A stretch of DNA of 64,000 nucleotides, taken from the NCBI RefSeq assembly GCF_024746835.1, contig NZ_CP080531.1, positions 3,534,001-3,598,000 on the forward strand. Direction: 5' to 3'. This DNA comes from Mesorhizobium sp. AR02. GTDB lineage: Bacteria > Pseudomonadota > Alphaproteobacteria > Rhizobiales > Rhizobiaceae. The translations under genes and the position numbers were made by a program. Of the stretch, positions 8,585-19,320 are shown one piece after another (position 1 is the first letter of the stretch; the number at the start of each line of letters is the position of its first letter). The notes beneath the pieces were generated by a model. The model was given only the letters and a program-made list of their open reading frames with translations. It was not told the origin of the DNA and did no database searches.

Positions 8585-9867
8585 AGCAGTCCCGCCTTGC
8601 TTGCACCCTTCAGCGCCAGCCGCGCCGTGCCGGCTGCCGCCTCGTCGGAAAGTGCCGGCAGGAAATCGACGCCGAGCTTGCGACGCCGGATCGCTGTCCA
8701 TGCCGGATTTGCCGCGCCGCCACCGACGCTCCTGACCGATGTCAGCGCAGGCGCGCCGAGTTCGGCAAGCCTGCGGTAGCCGAGTGTCTCGATCGCCGCC
8801 ATGCCTTCGAACATCCCCTTGAGATAGTCGGCGTCGTCAGCCGGCCTTGGTATAAGGCGTGGCGGCAGGGCCGGATCGGCGATGGGGAACCGCTCGCCGG
8901 CCGCACCAAGCGGATAGTAGTCGAAGCCGGTCTCGGTCGTGGGGTCGATCTTGGCGCTGAGTTCGATGATCCGCGCCAGCGGAAAATGCTGAGCCAGCAC
9001 CTTGCCGCCGGAATTCGACGCGCCGCCGGCCAGCCAGGCGTCGCCGAGGCGATGGCTGTAGATGCCGAAGCGCGGCGCCGAGAGCGGCCGGTCGGAGAGG
9101 ATCTTGATGGTCAGCGACGACCCCAGCGCCGTGACGCCGTCGCCGGCGGCCGTGGCGCCCGTCGCCAGGAACGAGGCGCAGCCATCGGTGGTGCCGGCGA
9201 CCACGACCACATCGGGCGGCAGGCCCAACATCTCTGCAGCGGCCGCGGTGAGCGTGCCGGTGACATCGCCCGGCTCGACGACATCAGGCAACAAGTCCAT
9301 GCGCATGCCGGTGGCCGCGATCCAGTCCGGCCAGCGGCGCGCCTCGACGTCGTAGCCTGTCTTCAGCGCATTGTTCTCGTCGCTGATGTCGAAGCGGCCG
9401 GAGAAGTTTCCCGCGATCCAGTCGGCCTGGTGCAACACCGCCGCGATACCGGGCAGATGCTGGAACTGCAAGGCCTTGGCGAGGCCTGAGGTTGCGCCAT
9501 GGGCGGCACTCGCCTCCGGCGCCTCACGGGCGATGGCGGCCAGGATATCGGCGTCGGCGACCTTGTCGTTGTACATCAACGGCTCGGCCAGGGGCCGCCC
9601 GGCGGCGTCGACCGGCAGCAGCGTGCCCGACGTGCCGTCAACGGCGATGGCGCGGACCGCGGCGCGGACCGCGGCGCGGTCGATGCTCGAAAGCAGGCCC
9701 GTCAGAGCCGCCTGGACCGCTTGCCACCAGGCCGAGGGGTCGCGGGGGTTCTGGCCGAATCTATCGAGGCGGACAGCAGACTGGCCGGCAATCGAAAAAT
9801 CCGGGCGCATGGCGACAGCGCGCGCGCCTGACGTGCCGATGTCGATGCCGATGACAAGGGGCGTCAT
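8581..9867 (-). CDS. FGGY-family carbohydrate kinase
   Basis: The 428-residue protein starts MTPLVIGIDIGTSGARAV, the ATP-phosphate-binding motif of the FGGY/actin-fold kinases, and has the second nucleotide-binding segment VRSVGGGAANPAWTAIRRRK near the C-terminus. AIAVDGTSGTLLPVD and VVAGTTDGCASFLATG are family-typical. Pentuloses, hexuloses or polyols are the usual substrates. It follows the class II aldolase gene by 15 bases with a GAGGACT ribosome binding site and is coupled to the HAD gene downstream. A kinase-aldolase pair suggests phosphorylation followed by retro-aldol cleavage. Confidence 0.88.
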   Translation of the reverse strand: MTPLVIGIDIGTSGARAVAMRPDFSIAGQSAVRLDRFGQNPRDPSAWWQAVQAALTGLLSSIDRAAVRAAVRAIAVDGTSGTLLPVDAAGRPLAEPLMYNDKVADADILAAIAREAPEASAAHGATSGLAKALQFQHLPGIAAVLHQADWIAGNFSGRFDISDENNALKTGYDVEARRWPDWIAATGMRMDLLPDVVEPGDVTGTLTAAAAEMLGLPPDVVVVAGTTDGCASFLATGATAAGDGVTALGSSLTIKILSDRPLSAPRFGIYSHRLGDAWLAGGASNSGGKVLAQHFPLARIIELSAKIDPTTETGFDYYPLGAAGERFPIADPALPPRLIPRPADDADYLKGMFEGMAAIETLGYRRLAELGAPALTSVRSVGGGAANPAWTAIRRRKLGVDFLPALSDEAAAGTARLALKGASKAGLL

Positions 9868-9882
9868 GTCTTCAGTCCTCTG

Positions 9883-10926
9883 TTAGCCGCTGGCGGCATT
9901 GAGCTTCTGGCGATACTGCTCGGCGTCCCAATTGACCAGTTCGTCGTTCTCGGCGGCGGTGAGATAATTCAACCGCGCCGCGACATCGACGCGTGCCGTC
10001 ACATCGGCGAGGCAGCGCTGCATGGCGTCGGCCCCGGCACTGGAGTCGCCGCGCATCAGCACGCCGGCGCCCGGAAACAGGATCGCCACAGGCGGTGCGC
10101 CGAGCCGTACGGCGACACCAGACGCACTCTCGCCCGGTCTCGCCACGACCGAGCCCTGGCCGAGGAAGATGACATGGTCCGGATAGAGGCTGCCGGCCTC
10201 AGCCATGCGGCGGCTTTCCGCATCGAGTGCGACCGCATGGGCTTCGGCATCCGCCGGCAATCGGTAGACGCTGTCGGCGGCAAGCGCCGTCAAAGCCGCA
10301 ATGTCGGGCGCGGCGGTCGCGCGCGCCGGCCGTGCCAGCAGCGAGCGGACGCGGTGGAGCAGAACGTCCGCCTCGGCGACGGTTTCGGCGGCGATAACCA
10401 GCCCGTGATTGCCGAGGATCAGTACGTCGACACCAGGCCGCAGTTTTTCGGCAATGCCGCGGGCAAGCGGCAGGCCAGGCCGGAAATAGGGCACATAGGC
10501 CCATTCGATGCCGCCGAGCCGCCTGGCGACCTCGGCCTCGCCATCTGCCTGCACGGCAAGCGAAATCGTGTCGACGCAATGCACATGCAGCACCACGCGT
10601 TGCGGCATCAACGCGTGTACGGTGGTCTCGATCGACGGGCGCAGGCCGCGCGGATTGAGTTCATCGATGGCAAAGGCCTGCGGCTTGTCGGCGGCCGGAT
10701 CGCGCTGTTCGACGGCCTCGAGCAGCGGCGCCATTGCCACCGGTACCATGATGTCGTCGCTGAGCGCATCCTTCAGCCAGGTACCGGAGGCCTTGATCCA
10801 CAGCGTGTCGCCGGCCTTGAGCGAGGTGTTGCCACCCGCCGCCTGCGTCATATGCGGGTTGAGCCCGATGCTGGCCGAAAGCGCCCGCAAGGCCGCCAGT
10901 TCCTGCGCATCAGCTTGGGTTGCCAT
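9883..10926 (-). CDS. Class II aldolase/adducin-family protein
   Basis: The protein (347 aa from the ATG at 10926) has the class II aldolase fold: GGNTSLKAGDTLWIKASGTW near the N-terminus, VLHVHCVDTISLAV (metal-binding His-x-His), and GNHGLVIAAETVAEADVLLH (third metal His). The family includes fuculose- and rhamnulose-1-phosphate aldolases using zinc. It is longer than FucA (about 215 aa), with about 100 extra C-terminal residues, resembling the long rhizobial relatives of the RhaD aldolase domain. It heads a three-gene operon with the FGGY kinase and HAD genes and is divergent from the DeoR operon. The stop-free reading further upstream to about 11.7 kb is antisense to the DeoR gene. Confidence 0.87.
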   Translation of the reverse strand: MATQADAQELAALRALSASIGLNPHMTQAAGGNTSLKAGDTLWIKASGTWLKDALSDDIMVPVAMAPLLEAVEQRDPAADKPQAFAIDELNPRGLRPSIETTVHALMPQRVVLHVHCVDTISLAVQADGEAEVARRLGGIEWAYVPYFRPGLPLARGIAEKLRPGVDVLILGNHGLVIAAETVAEADVLLHRVRSLLARPARATAAPDIAALTALAADSVYRLPADAEAHAVALDAESRRMAEAGSLYPDHVIFLGQGSVVARPGESASGVAVRLGAPPVAILFPGAGVLMRGDSSAGADAMQRCLADVTARVDVAARLNYLTAAENDELVNWDAEQYRQKLNAASG

Positions 10927-10988
10927 GGCGCCTTTCCTTACACGCTTGCGCGAAATCCCGTCGCCCGGGCCGCCGTTGGCGCTGATAT

Positions 10989-11009
10989 CGCAGATATGAG
11001 TGATCTGCG
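10989..11009. promoter_or_regulatory. Candidate operator: 7-bp perfect inverted repeat between divergent sugar operons
   Basis: CGCAGAT and ATCTGCG flank a 7-base spacer in the 183-base region between the aldolase operon (minus strand) and the DeoR-led operon (plus strand). The position fits a shared operator for the DeoR-type repressor encoded immediately to the right. No binding evidence; inferred from symmetry and location. Confidence 0.35.
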
Positions 11010-11109
11010 TCAACAGTGATCTACTATCGTCAAAACTGGCTTGCAATCTGACTAATGTTGAGTAAGTTGCGCCAATTGCCATGGAAAAATGGCATTGGGG
11101 AGGAAAGAG

Positions 11110-11889
11110 TTGAGCGACCTCGGCCGCCAGCGTCAGATCGTCGAACTGCTGCGGGACCGCCCGTTCGCCTCGGTGCGCGAGCTGCAGGAGCGGCTTGGCG
11201 TTTCGGCGGCGACGGTGCGGCGCGATATCGACAGGATCGACGAGGCCGGTGAGGCACGGAAGGTCTATGGCGGCATCTCGGCGCTCGACGGTGCTTCGCA
11301 GGGCGTCGCCTATGCCCGGCCCTATGATGAGAACCGCGACCTCGCGGTCGAGGCCAAGCGGCAGATTGCTGCTCTCGCCGCGACCATGGTGCGCGACGGT
11401 GACGCGGTCATCGTCCATGGCGGCTCGACCTGCTTCCATCTCGGCGTCAAGCTCGCCGACCGCAACATCCGCCTCTACACCAATTCGATGCCGCTCGCGG
11501 CCTATCTCAGCGACCATGGCCATTGCAGTCTGACGGTTGCCGGCGGCGACCTGCATCGCGAGCCAGGCATCATCCATTCGCCGACCCAGGCGACGCCCTT
11601 CTACGCCTCGAAGTTCTTTCTCGGCGCACAAGGCCTCAATCAGGAAGGGCTGCTGGAATCGCATCCGCTGCTGGTGCGCTCCATCGTCGATCTCAGCCTC
11701 TGCGCCGACCAGATCGTGGTGCTGGCCGACAGCCGCAAGCTGTCGATCCACGCGCGCAATGTCGCCTTGCCGCTGTCGCGCATCGGCACGCTGATCACCG
11801 ACGACGGTCTTTCGGATGCCGATGCGCGCATGCTGGAGGATGCCGGCGTCATGGTGCGGATCGCGTCCACCTCGGGAGCCGTCCTGTGA
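11110..11889 (+). CDS. DeoR/GlpR-family transcriptional regulator
   Basis: This 259-residue protein has the DeoR N-terminal helix-turn-helix (ASVRELQERLGVSAATVRRD, then DRIDEAGEARKVYGG) and the DeoR sensor domain, with DAVIVHGGSTCFHLG and IVVLADSRKLSIHARN. Such regulators usually repress sugar operons and respond to a phosphorylated intermediate. TTG at 11110 is preferred as start because GGAGG lies 7 bases upstream; an in-frame ATG at 11089 has no ribosome binding site. Its TGA overlaps the GTG start of the next kinase gene (GTGA). It is divergent from the aldolase operon and probably controls both. Confidence 0.88.
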   Translation: MSDLGRQRQIVELLRDRPFASVRELQERLGVSAATVRRDIDRIDEAGEARKVYGGISALDGASQGVAYARPYDENRDLAVEAKRQIAALAATMVRDGDAVIVHGGSTCFHLGVKLADRNIRLYTNSMPLAAYLSDHGHCSLTVAGGDLHREPGIIHSPTQATPFYASKFFLGAQGLNQEGLLESHPLLVRSIVDLSLCADQIVVLADSRKLSIHARNVALPLSRIGTLITDDGLSDADARMLEDAGVMVRIASTSGAVL

Positions 11890-13261
11890 AAGTGGCGGTG
11901 CTCGATTTCGGCAAGACCAATTCGAAGTTGTTCGTCTTCGGCCAGGACGGGCGCATCCTCGACGAGCGCCGGACCCAGCCGAAATGGACGCGCCAGGACG
12001 GGTTCAGCGTGCTCGACGAGGCTGAACTCCATGATTGGGCGCTCGGTGCCGTTACGGACGCGGTCGAAAATCATGGCGCGGAAGGGGTGATGGTGTCGGG
12101 CCATGGCTGCACCTTCGCCCTAGTCGATGACGCGGCGCTGACGCATCCGATCCTCGACTACGAGCAGGAGCCGCCGGCCGAAATCACTGCCCGGATCGAT
12201 CGCCGCATTCCGGATTTTGCCGAGACCTTCTCGCCCCGCCTGCCGCTCGGCTTCAATTATGGCCGACACATGCTGTGGCTGCAGGAGGTCGATCCCGACG
12301 CGTTCGCGGCGGCGACATCGATCCTGGGCTATCCCCAGTACTGGAGCTGGCGCCTCGGCGGCCGACCGGTTTCGGAAGTTTCCTATCTCGGCTGCCATTC
12401 GCATTTGTGGGCACCGCGCAAGCGCGACTTTTCCTCTTTGGTCGACGCCGAGGGGTGGCGCGGCCAGATGCCGGCCTTCGCGCGCGCTGGCGCGCTCATC
12501 GGCGAGCGACATCTCGGTGGCTCGGCACGGCCGGTTGCCATCCACAACGGCGTCCACGACTCGAATGCGGCGCTTTATGCCTATCGCCGCCAGGAGCTTG
12601 GCCCGCTGACCGTGGTGTCGACCGGCACCTGGGTCATCGTGCTCAATCCCGACTGTCCGCTGGAAGTGCTCGACCGTGACCGCGACATGCTGGTCAATGT
12701 CGATGTCGACGGCGGCCCGGTGCCGACCATCCGCTTCATGGGCGGCCGCGAATTCGCCACCATCAGTGACGGCTGGCAAGGCACGATCCCGCATGGCTCG
12801 ATCCAGCAAGCGATCGACGCCGGCATCATGGCGCTGCCGAGTTTCGCGCCGGGCGGGCCGATTCCGGATCGTCCCGGCCGGCTGGTCGGGCGCACGCCCG
12901 ATGCCGGAGAACGCGCGGCCGTGGCGCTGCTTTATGTGGCGCTGATGGTCGATCTCTGCCTCGACCTGATCCATTCGCAAAACACCGTCATCGTCGATGG
13001 CGGGCTGAACACTGGCGGCCTGCTTGCAGGGCTCGTGGCGCAGCTGCGTCCCGGCCAGGCCTTCCTGCAAGGCGCCACGCTGGAAGGCAGTGCCACGGGC
13101 GCGGCCGCGCTCGCCTTCGAGAGCGTCGGCCGCGACTTCGCCGCCGAGGTGCCCGAGCCGGTGCATGCGGCATGCTTTGCCGGCCTTGTCGGCTATCGCG
13201 ACGCCTGGCGCGATCTCGTTGCCGGGCAGGGCGCCGCCGTCAAGACGGCGGGAGGCGCGCG

Positions 13262-13265
<4 letters not shown>
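11886..13265 (+). CDS. FGGY-family carbohydrate kinase (fuculokinase/rhamnulokinase-like)
   Basis: The protein is 459 aa from a GTG coupled to the DeoR stop. It begins [18 protein letters not shown], a variant phosphate-binding motif (DFGKTN instead of DIGTT) seen in a subgroup of FGGY kinases with an alternative C-terminal domain. Other landmarks are [20 protein letters not shown] and the second nucleotide-binding loop [20 protein letters not shown]. It is the second kinase in 5 kb, distinct in sequence from the one at 8.6-9.9 kb. The gene overlaps the downstream ABC ATPase gene by ATGA. A ketose imported by that transporter is the likely substrate; its identity is unknown. Confidence 0.85.
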
Positions 13266-14802
<1,537 letters not shown>

Positions 14803-14806
<4 letters not shown>

Positions 14807-15795
14807 CCGACAGAACGACGACGAGCGTGGATCAGGCGACGGTCAGGAGCCGGCGGCTGCGGACCGCCTTTGCCGCGCTCGGCATGCTGCCGGTGCTGGT
14901 GCTGCTGGCTGCCGGGTTCCAGTTCATCAATCCCCGCTTCCTGACCGAGACCAATTTGTTGATCGTCACCCAGCAATCGTCGATCAACATCGTGCTCGCC
15001 GCCGGCATGACCTTCGTCATCCTGACCGGCGGCATCGACCTGTCGGTCGGTTCCATTCTGGCCGCTTCGGCGATGGTGGCCGTGATGGTGTCGCTGGTGC
15101 CGGACTGGGGCCTGCTCGGCGTGCCGGCGGCCATCCTGGCCGGCCTCGGCTTCGGGCTCATCAATGGGCTGCTCATCGCCTATATCAGGCTACCGCCCTT
15201 CATCGTCACGCTGGGGTCGCTGACGGCCGTGCGCGGCATTGCCCGCCTGCTCGGGCAGGACACGACCGTATTCAACTCGGACCTGCCGTTCGACTTCATC
15301 GGCAATGGTTCGCTGTTCGGCATCCCCTGGCTCGTCGTCATCGCGCTCACCGTGGTGGTACTGTCCTGGCTGGTGCTCAAGCGCAGCGTGCTCGGCACCT
15401 GGATCTACGCCGTCGGCGGCAATGCCGAGGCGGCGCGGCTGACCGGCATCAAGGTGCCGCTGGTGCTGCTCTTCGTCTATGGCGTTTCCGGCCTGCTGGC
15501 CGGGCTCGGCGGCGCCATGTCGGCGGCAAGGCTCTATGCCGCCAACGGCCTGCAGCTCGGCCAGTCCTACGAGCTCGACGCCATCGCCGCGGTCATCCTC
15601 GGCGGCACCAGCTTCGTCGGCGGCGTCGGCTCGATCTGGGGCACGCTGATCGGCGGCCTGATCATCGCGGTGCTGTCTAACGGGCTCATCTTGGCCGGTG
15701 TCTCGGACATCTGGCAGTACATCATCAAGGGATTGGTCATCATCGTGGCGGTCGCCCTCGACCGCTACCGGCTCCAGGCTGGAGCAAGAACGTGA
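14803..15795 (+). CDS. Sugar ABC transporter permease (RbsC type)
   Basis: The protein (330 aa) is a polytopic membrane protein with about nine hydrophobic segments, beginning at [20 protein letters not shown]. It carries the family sequence [20 protein letters not shown] and the loop [14 protein letters not shown], plus [19 protein letters not shown]. This is the BPD_transp_2 permease type found in ribose, xylose and similar importers. It overlaps the ATPase gene by four bases and precedes the binding-protein gene by 80 bases. It forms the channel of the importer. Confidence 0.93.
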
Positions 15796-15875
15796 GTGAC
15801 CTGGTCGCCGGCATCAACGACCGGCTTGTGTAACGCACCGTGAGAGGCGCGGTGCATCAGGAGGAAGTAAGCGTA

Positions 15876-16814
15876 ATGAAGACCATCGCCAAACTGCTCT
15901 GCGGCGCCGCTTTCGCGGCCGTCGCCATCGCGCCGGCATCGGCCAAGGACCTCAACAAGGTCGGCATCTCGGTCGGCCTGCTCGGCAACCCCTTCTTCGT
16001 CGCCACCATCAAGGGCATCGAGGACGCGGCCAAGAAGATCAATCCAAAGGTCGAGGTGACGTCGGTATCGGCCGACTACGACCTCAACAAGCAGGTCTCG
16101 CAGGTCGATTCCTTCATTGCCGCCGGCGTCGACGTGATCATGCTCAACGCCGTCGATGCCAAGGCGATCGCGCCGGCGGTGAAGAAGGCACAGGCTGCCG
16201 GCATCATCGTTGCCGCCTTCGACGTTTCAGCGCCGGGCGCCGACGTCACCGTGATGACCAACAACGTCAAGGCCGGCGAGGAGGCCTGCCAGTACCTGGT
16301 CGACCATACTGGCGGCAAGGGCGATTACGTCATCCTCAACGGCCCGGCATCGTCGTCGATCCTGGAGCGGGTCAAGGGCTGCAAGAACGTGCTTGCGCAG
16401 CATCCGGACATCAAGATCCTGTCCGACGACCAGAACGCCGAAGGCTCGCGCGACGGCGGCCTGAAAGTGTTCCAGTCGCTGCTCACCCGTTTCGACAAGA
16501 TCGACGCGGTGTTCGCCATCAACGATCCGACGGCGATCGGCGCCCAGCTCGCCGCCAAGCAGCTCAACCGCTCCGAGTTCGTCTTCACCGCGGTCGACGG
16601 CGCGCCCGATATCGAAAAGGAGCTCTCTTCCGGCAAGTCGATGATCAAGGCCTCGGCCTCGCAGGACCCTTACGTGATGGCCGGCCAGTCGCTGACGATG
16701 GCGGCCGACCTGTTGGCCGGCAAGAAGCCGGCGGAGCCGATCGTGCTGCTCGATCCCAAGCTGATCACCGCCGAGAACCTGAAGGACTACAAGGGCTGGA
16801 CCGCAGCCCGCTGA
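15876..16814 (+). CDS. Sugar ABC transporter periplasmic substrate-binding protein
   Basis: This 312-residue secreted protein has a signal peptide (MKTIAKLLCGAAFAAVAIAP, cleavage after ASA) and a periplasmic-binding fold of the ribose-binding family: VGISVGLLGNPFFVATIKGI, IDAVFAINDPTAIGAQLAAK and FTAVDGAPDIEKEL. The start at 15876 has AGGAGG 10 bases upstream; an in-frame reading from 15840 is discarded. It completes the importer with the two preceding genes and is followed by a hairpin terminator at 16827-16852. The ligand is probably a monosaccharide; which one cannot be told. Confidence 0.92.
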   Translation: MKTIAKLLCGAAFAAVAIAPASAKDLNKVGISVGLLGNPFFVATIKGIEDAAKKINPKVEVTSVSADYDLNKQVSQVDSFIAAGVDVIMLNAVDAKAIAPAVKKAQAAGIIVAAFDVSAPGADVTVMTNNVKAGEEACQYLVDHTGGKGDYVILNGPASSSILERVKGCKNVLAQHPDIKILSDDQNAEGSRDGGLKVFQSLLTRFDKIDAVFAINDPTAIGAQLAAKQLNRSEFVFTAVDGAPDIEKELSSGKSMIKASASQDPYVMAGQSLTMAADLLAGKKPAEPIVLLDPKLITAENLKDYKGWTAAR

Positions 16815-16826
16815 TCACTCCAACAA

Positions 16827-16860
16827 GCGCGGCCGGGTTGACCCGGCCGCGCCTTTCCTC
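16827..16860 (+). terminator. Hairpin terminator after the ABC binding-protein gene
   Basis: A GC-rich stem of GCGCGGCCGG and CCGGCCGCGC around GTTGAC is followed by CTTTCCTC. It is 12 bases after the binding-protein stop. The T-tract is short, so it may attenuate rather than fully stop transcription into the isomerase gene 24 bases further on. Confidence 0.6.
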
Positions 16861-16883
16861 ATCGCCGCAAACCGGAGACGATC

Positions 16884-17777
16884 ATGTCGCGCATCGGAAT
16901 CCATTCTTTCGTCTGGTCGGCGAGCTCGGCGCAAAGCGCGCTCGAACGCACGCTGGCCAACACCAGGGAGGCGGGTTTCGATCTGATCGAATTCTCCTAT
17001 CTCGACCCTGCCGATGTCGATATTGGCGGGCTCGCCAAACGCATTGCCGATCTAGGCCTCGGCGTGGCGATCAGCATCGGATTGCCTGCTGATGGCGACA
17101 TTTCGAGCGCCGACAAGGGGATTGCGTCGCGTGGTGTCGAAATCCTCAACCAGACCATCGCGCTGACGCGCGACCTTGGCGGCCGCAAGGTCGCCGGCAT
17201 TCTGTCGACCAGCCACGGCTTGCAGGTCGAAGCGCCGACGCGCGATCAACGGAATCGCAGCGCAGCAGCGCTGGCCAAGGTGGCCGAGACGGCGAAGGCG
17301 GCCGGCGTCACGCTCAATCTCGAGATCGTCAACCGCTTCGAAAGCAATTTGCTCAACACCGCCGCGCAAGGTCTCGCCTTCATCGAGGACACTGGCTCGG
17401 ACAACATCTTCCTGCATCTCGACACGTTCCACATGAACATCGAGGAAGCCGATGTCGGGCTGGCCATCCGCCACGCCGCAGGCAAGATCGGCTATGTCCA
17501 TATCGGCGAGAGCCATCGCGGTTTTCTCGGCACCGGCAATATCGACTTCGCAGGGATTTTCGATGCGCTGACCGCGATCGGCTATGCCGACGATCTCAGC
17601 TTCGAATCCTTTTCTTCGGAGATCGTCGACGAGAACCTGTCGAAGAAGACCGCGATCTGGCGCAATCTGTGGACCGACAATATGGCGCTCGCCAAGCACG
17701 CCCGCGCCTTCATCGGCCTTGGGCTGGAGACGGCGCGGCGCAAGGCGGAACTGGTCTCGGCTCGGCACAAGCCGTAG
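16884..17777 (+). CDS. Sugar phosphate isomerase/epimerase, D-tagatose 3-epimerase-like TIM barrel
   Basis: The 297-residue protein matches the AP endonuclease 2-like TIM-barrel epimerases. The metal-binding residues expected for D-tagatose/D-psicose 3-epimerases are visible: Glu in LNLEIVNRFESNLLNT, Asp in HLDTFHMNIEEAD, the His of HIGESHRG, and Glu in LSFESFSS. Such enzymes epimerise ketohexoses or isomerise related sugars using manganese or cobalt. It lies just after the ABC operon in the same direction and has the GGAGACG ribosome binding site. Together with the two FGGY kinases and the class II aldolase it outlines an import, epimerise, phosphorylate and cleave pathway for an unidentified sugar. 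Confidence 0.87.
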   Translation: MSRIGIHSFVWSASSAQSALERTLANTREAGFDLIEFSYLDPADVDIGGLAKRIADLGLGVAISIGLPADGDISSADKGIASRGVEILNQTIALTRDLGGRKVAGILSTSHGLQVEAPTRDQRNRSAAALAKVAETAKAAGVTLNLEIVNRFESNLLNTAAQGLAFIEDTGSDNIFLHLDTFHMNIEEADVGLAIRHAAGKIGYVHIGESHRGFLGTGNIDFAGIFDALTAIGYADDLSFESFSSEIVDENLSKKTAIWRNLWTDNMALAKHARAFIGLGLETARRKAELVSARHKP

Positions 17778-17917
17778 GGCGGTCACGGGCGGCAGGACTT
17801 CGCAAGCTGCGCTGCCAAGGTGCGTAAACGCCGCTGGTTATGATGGTGCATGCATTGCTCCCGTCCGATGCATCGGCTATCCGACCTCTGCGACACAGAA
17901 AGCTGAAGGAGCCCGGC

Positions 17918-18271
17918 ATGACGAACAAGACGATCCTCAAATTCGGCCCCGTCGAACACGCGGAAGCCGGCGACCTGCCTGGCTGGATCGCGGTCGAGGG
18001 CCAGCCGACCATGCAAACCGCCGTCCAGCACACGACCGCGGACGGCAAGGTCATGTCGGGCACGTGGCGGGCGTCGCCCGGCACCTATCACGCGACCTAC
18101 ACCGACTATGAGTTCGTGCACATGATCGCCGGCCGCATCATCATTACCCCCGATGGCGGCACGCCGGTCGAAGTCGGCCCCGGCGACGCTTTCGTGGTGG
18201 AAGCCGATTTCAAGGGAACCTGGAAGATCATCGAGCCGGTGACGAAGCATTTCGTCGTCCGGGTCGCCTGA
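17918..18271 (+). CDS. Cupin-domain protein (EutQ/DUF861-like)
   Basis: This small 117-residue beta-barrel protein contains SGTWRASPGTYHATYTDYEF, HMIAGRIIITPDGG and VGPGDAFVVEADFKGTW, the cupin pattern of the DUF861/EutQ-like group (COG3450). Function of these single-domain cupins is mostly undefined. The ATG at 17918 follows a GAAGGA site. It stands alone after the isomerase gene (140-base gap) and before the AraC regulator (126-base gap). No metal-ligand assignment is secure from sequence alone. Confidence 0.75.
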   Translation: MTNKTILKFGPVEHAEAGDLPGWIAVEGQPTMQTAVQHTTADGKVMSGTWRASPGTYHATYTDYEFVHMIAGRIIITPDGGTPVEVGPGDAFVVEADFKGTWKIIEPVTKHFVVRVA

Positions 18272-18397
18272 CGCCCCGGCCTCGATCCCGCCAAGCAGGC
18301 AGGTCGGCAATACGCCGACCTGCAATACTTTTCTTCAATCCGGCTGCCTTCACCTGTGCTAATTCGACCTGAGTAATCTTGTTCAGGGAGCGAAGCA

Positions 18398-19225
18398 GTG
18401 AACGCTCGAAACGCAAAAGAGCACGCCCGGTATTTCACGGCGCCGACCACGGGCGTCGAATGCCTGACGGCCTCGTTCAGCCAACATCACTACGCCCCCC
18501 ACGCACACGAGACCTATGTGATCGGGGCGCTGTCGAGCGGCAAGGCCAGCGTCTTCATTCGCGGCATCCAGCGTTTTGCCACCGCCGGCGACCTGACCCT
18601 CTACAATCCGCATGACGTTCATGACGGCATCCCCAGCATAGACGGTTACAGTTACCGCGTGAGTTATCCCGATGCCGATCTCATCGTCGACATCACATCG
18701 GAAATGGCGGGGAGCGGAATCCACGGCACGCCGTCCTTCCCCGAACCCGTCGTCAGGGATCTGCGAGGCTGTGCTCTCTTCTTCGAGGCGCATCGCGCCT
18801 GGGAAGACAATCAATGCCCGCTGGAAGCCGAAGAGCTGATGCTGCGCAGCTACCGCCACTGCCTGTCCAGGCACGCACGGGTCGCGCTGAAGCCGGCTGG
18901 TGCCGAAGGGGGACCAGTGGCGCGGGCAGCAGCGGTCATGAGCGAGCGGTTCGATGAAAAGCTGACCCTTGCCGAATTGGTGAGGGAAGCCAGGCTGCCG
19001 CGGCAGCGACTGATTGAAGCATTCCACCGGGACACCGGCTTCACGCCACATGCCTATCTGATCAACCGGCGCGTGGACGCCGCGAAGGCGATGTTGCGAC
19101 GCGGCCGTGACCCGGCGGATGTCGCGGTCGCATCCGGCTTTGCCGACCAGGCCCACCTCATCCGCACCTTCAAGGCACGCATCGGCGTCACCCCAGGCGC
19201 CTATCAGGCTGCTTTCGCCATGTAG
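18398..19225 (+). CDS. AraC-family transcriptional regulator
   Basis: The protein (275 aa) has an N-terminal cupin-like sensing domain ([20 protein letters not shown]) and a C-terminal pair of AraC helix-turn-helix motifs: [20 protein letters not shown] and [20 protein letters not shown], followed by the family ending [10 protein letters not shown]. It reads in the same direction as the tryptophanase gene 95 bases downstream. Control of tryptophanase is the natural inference, in place of the tnaC leader used in enterics; no Trp-containing leader peptide is evident in the gap. Confidence 0.87.
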   Translation: MNARNAKEHARYFTAPTTGVECLTASFSQHHYAPHAHETYVIGALSSGKASVFIRGIQRFATAGDLTLYNPHDVHDGIPSIDGYSYRVSYPDADLIVDITSEMAGSGIHGTPSFPEPVVRDLRGCALFFEAHRAWEDNQCPLEAEELMLRSYRHCLSRHARVALKPAGAEGGPVARAAAVMSERFDEKLTLAELVREARLPRQRLIEAFHRDTGFTPHAYLINRRVDAAKAMLRRGRDPADVAVASGFADQAHLIRTFKARIGVTPGAYQAAFAM

Positions 19226-19320
19226 CGGTTTTTCGACGGGGCGCTCGCCCCTCGTTCTCCACCATTCAGCAACCCACCCAACCGGCGCCGCAACGCGCCG
19301 CAATGAAGGAGCATGTCCCA

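Noticed and set aside
9883..11751. 622-residue open frame on the minus strand
   Set aside because: Only the part from the ATG at 10926 is the aldolase; the upstream 275 codons are antisense to the DeoR gene and have shadow-like composition.
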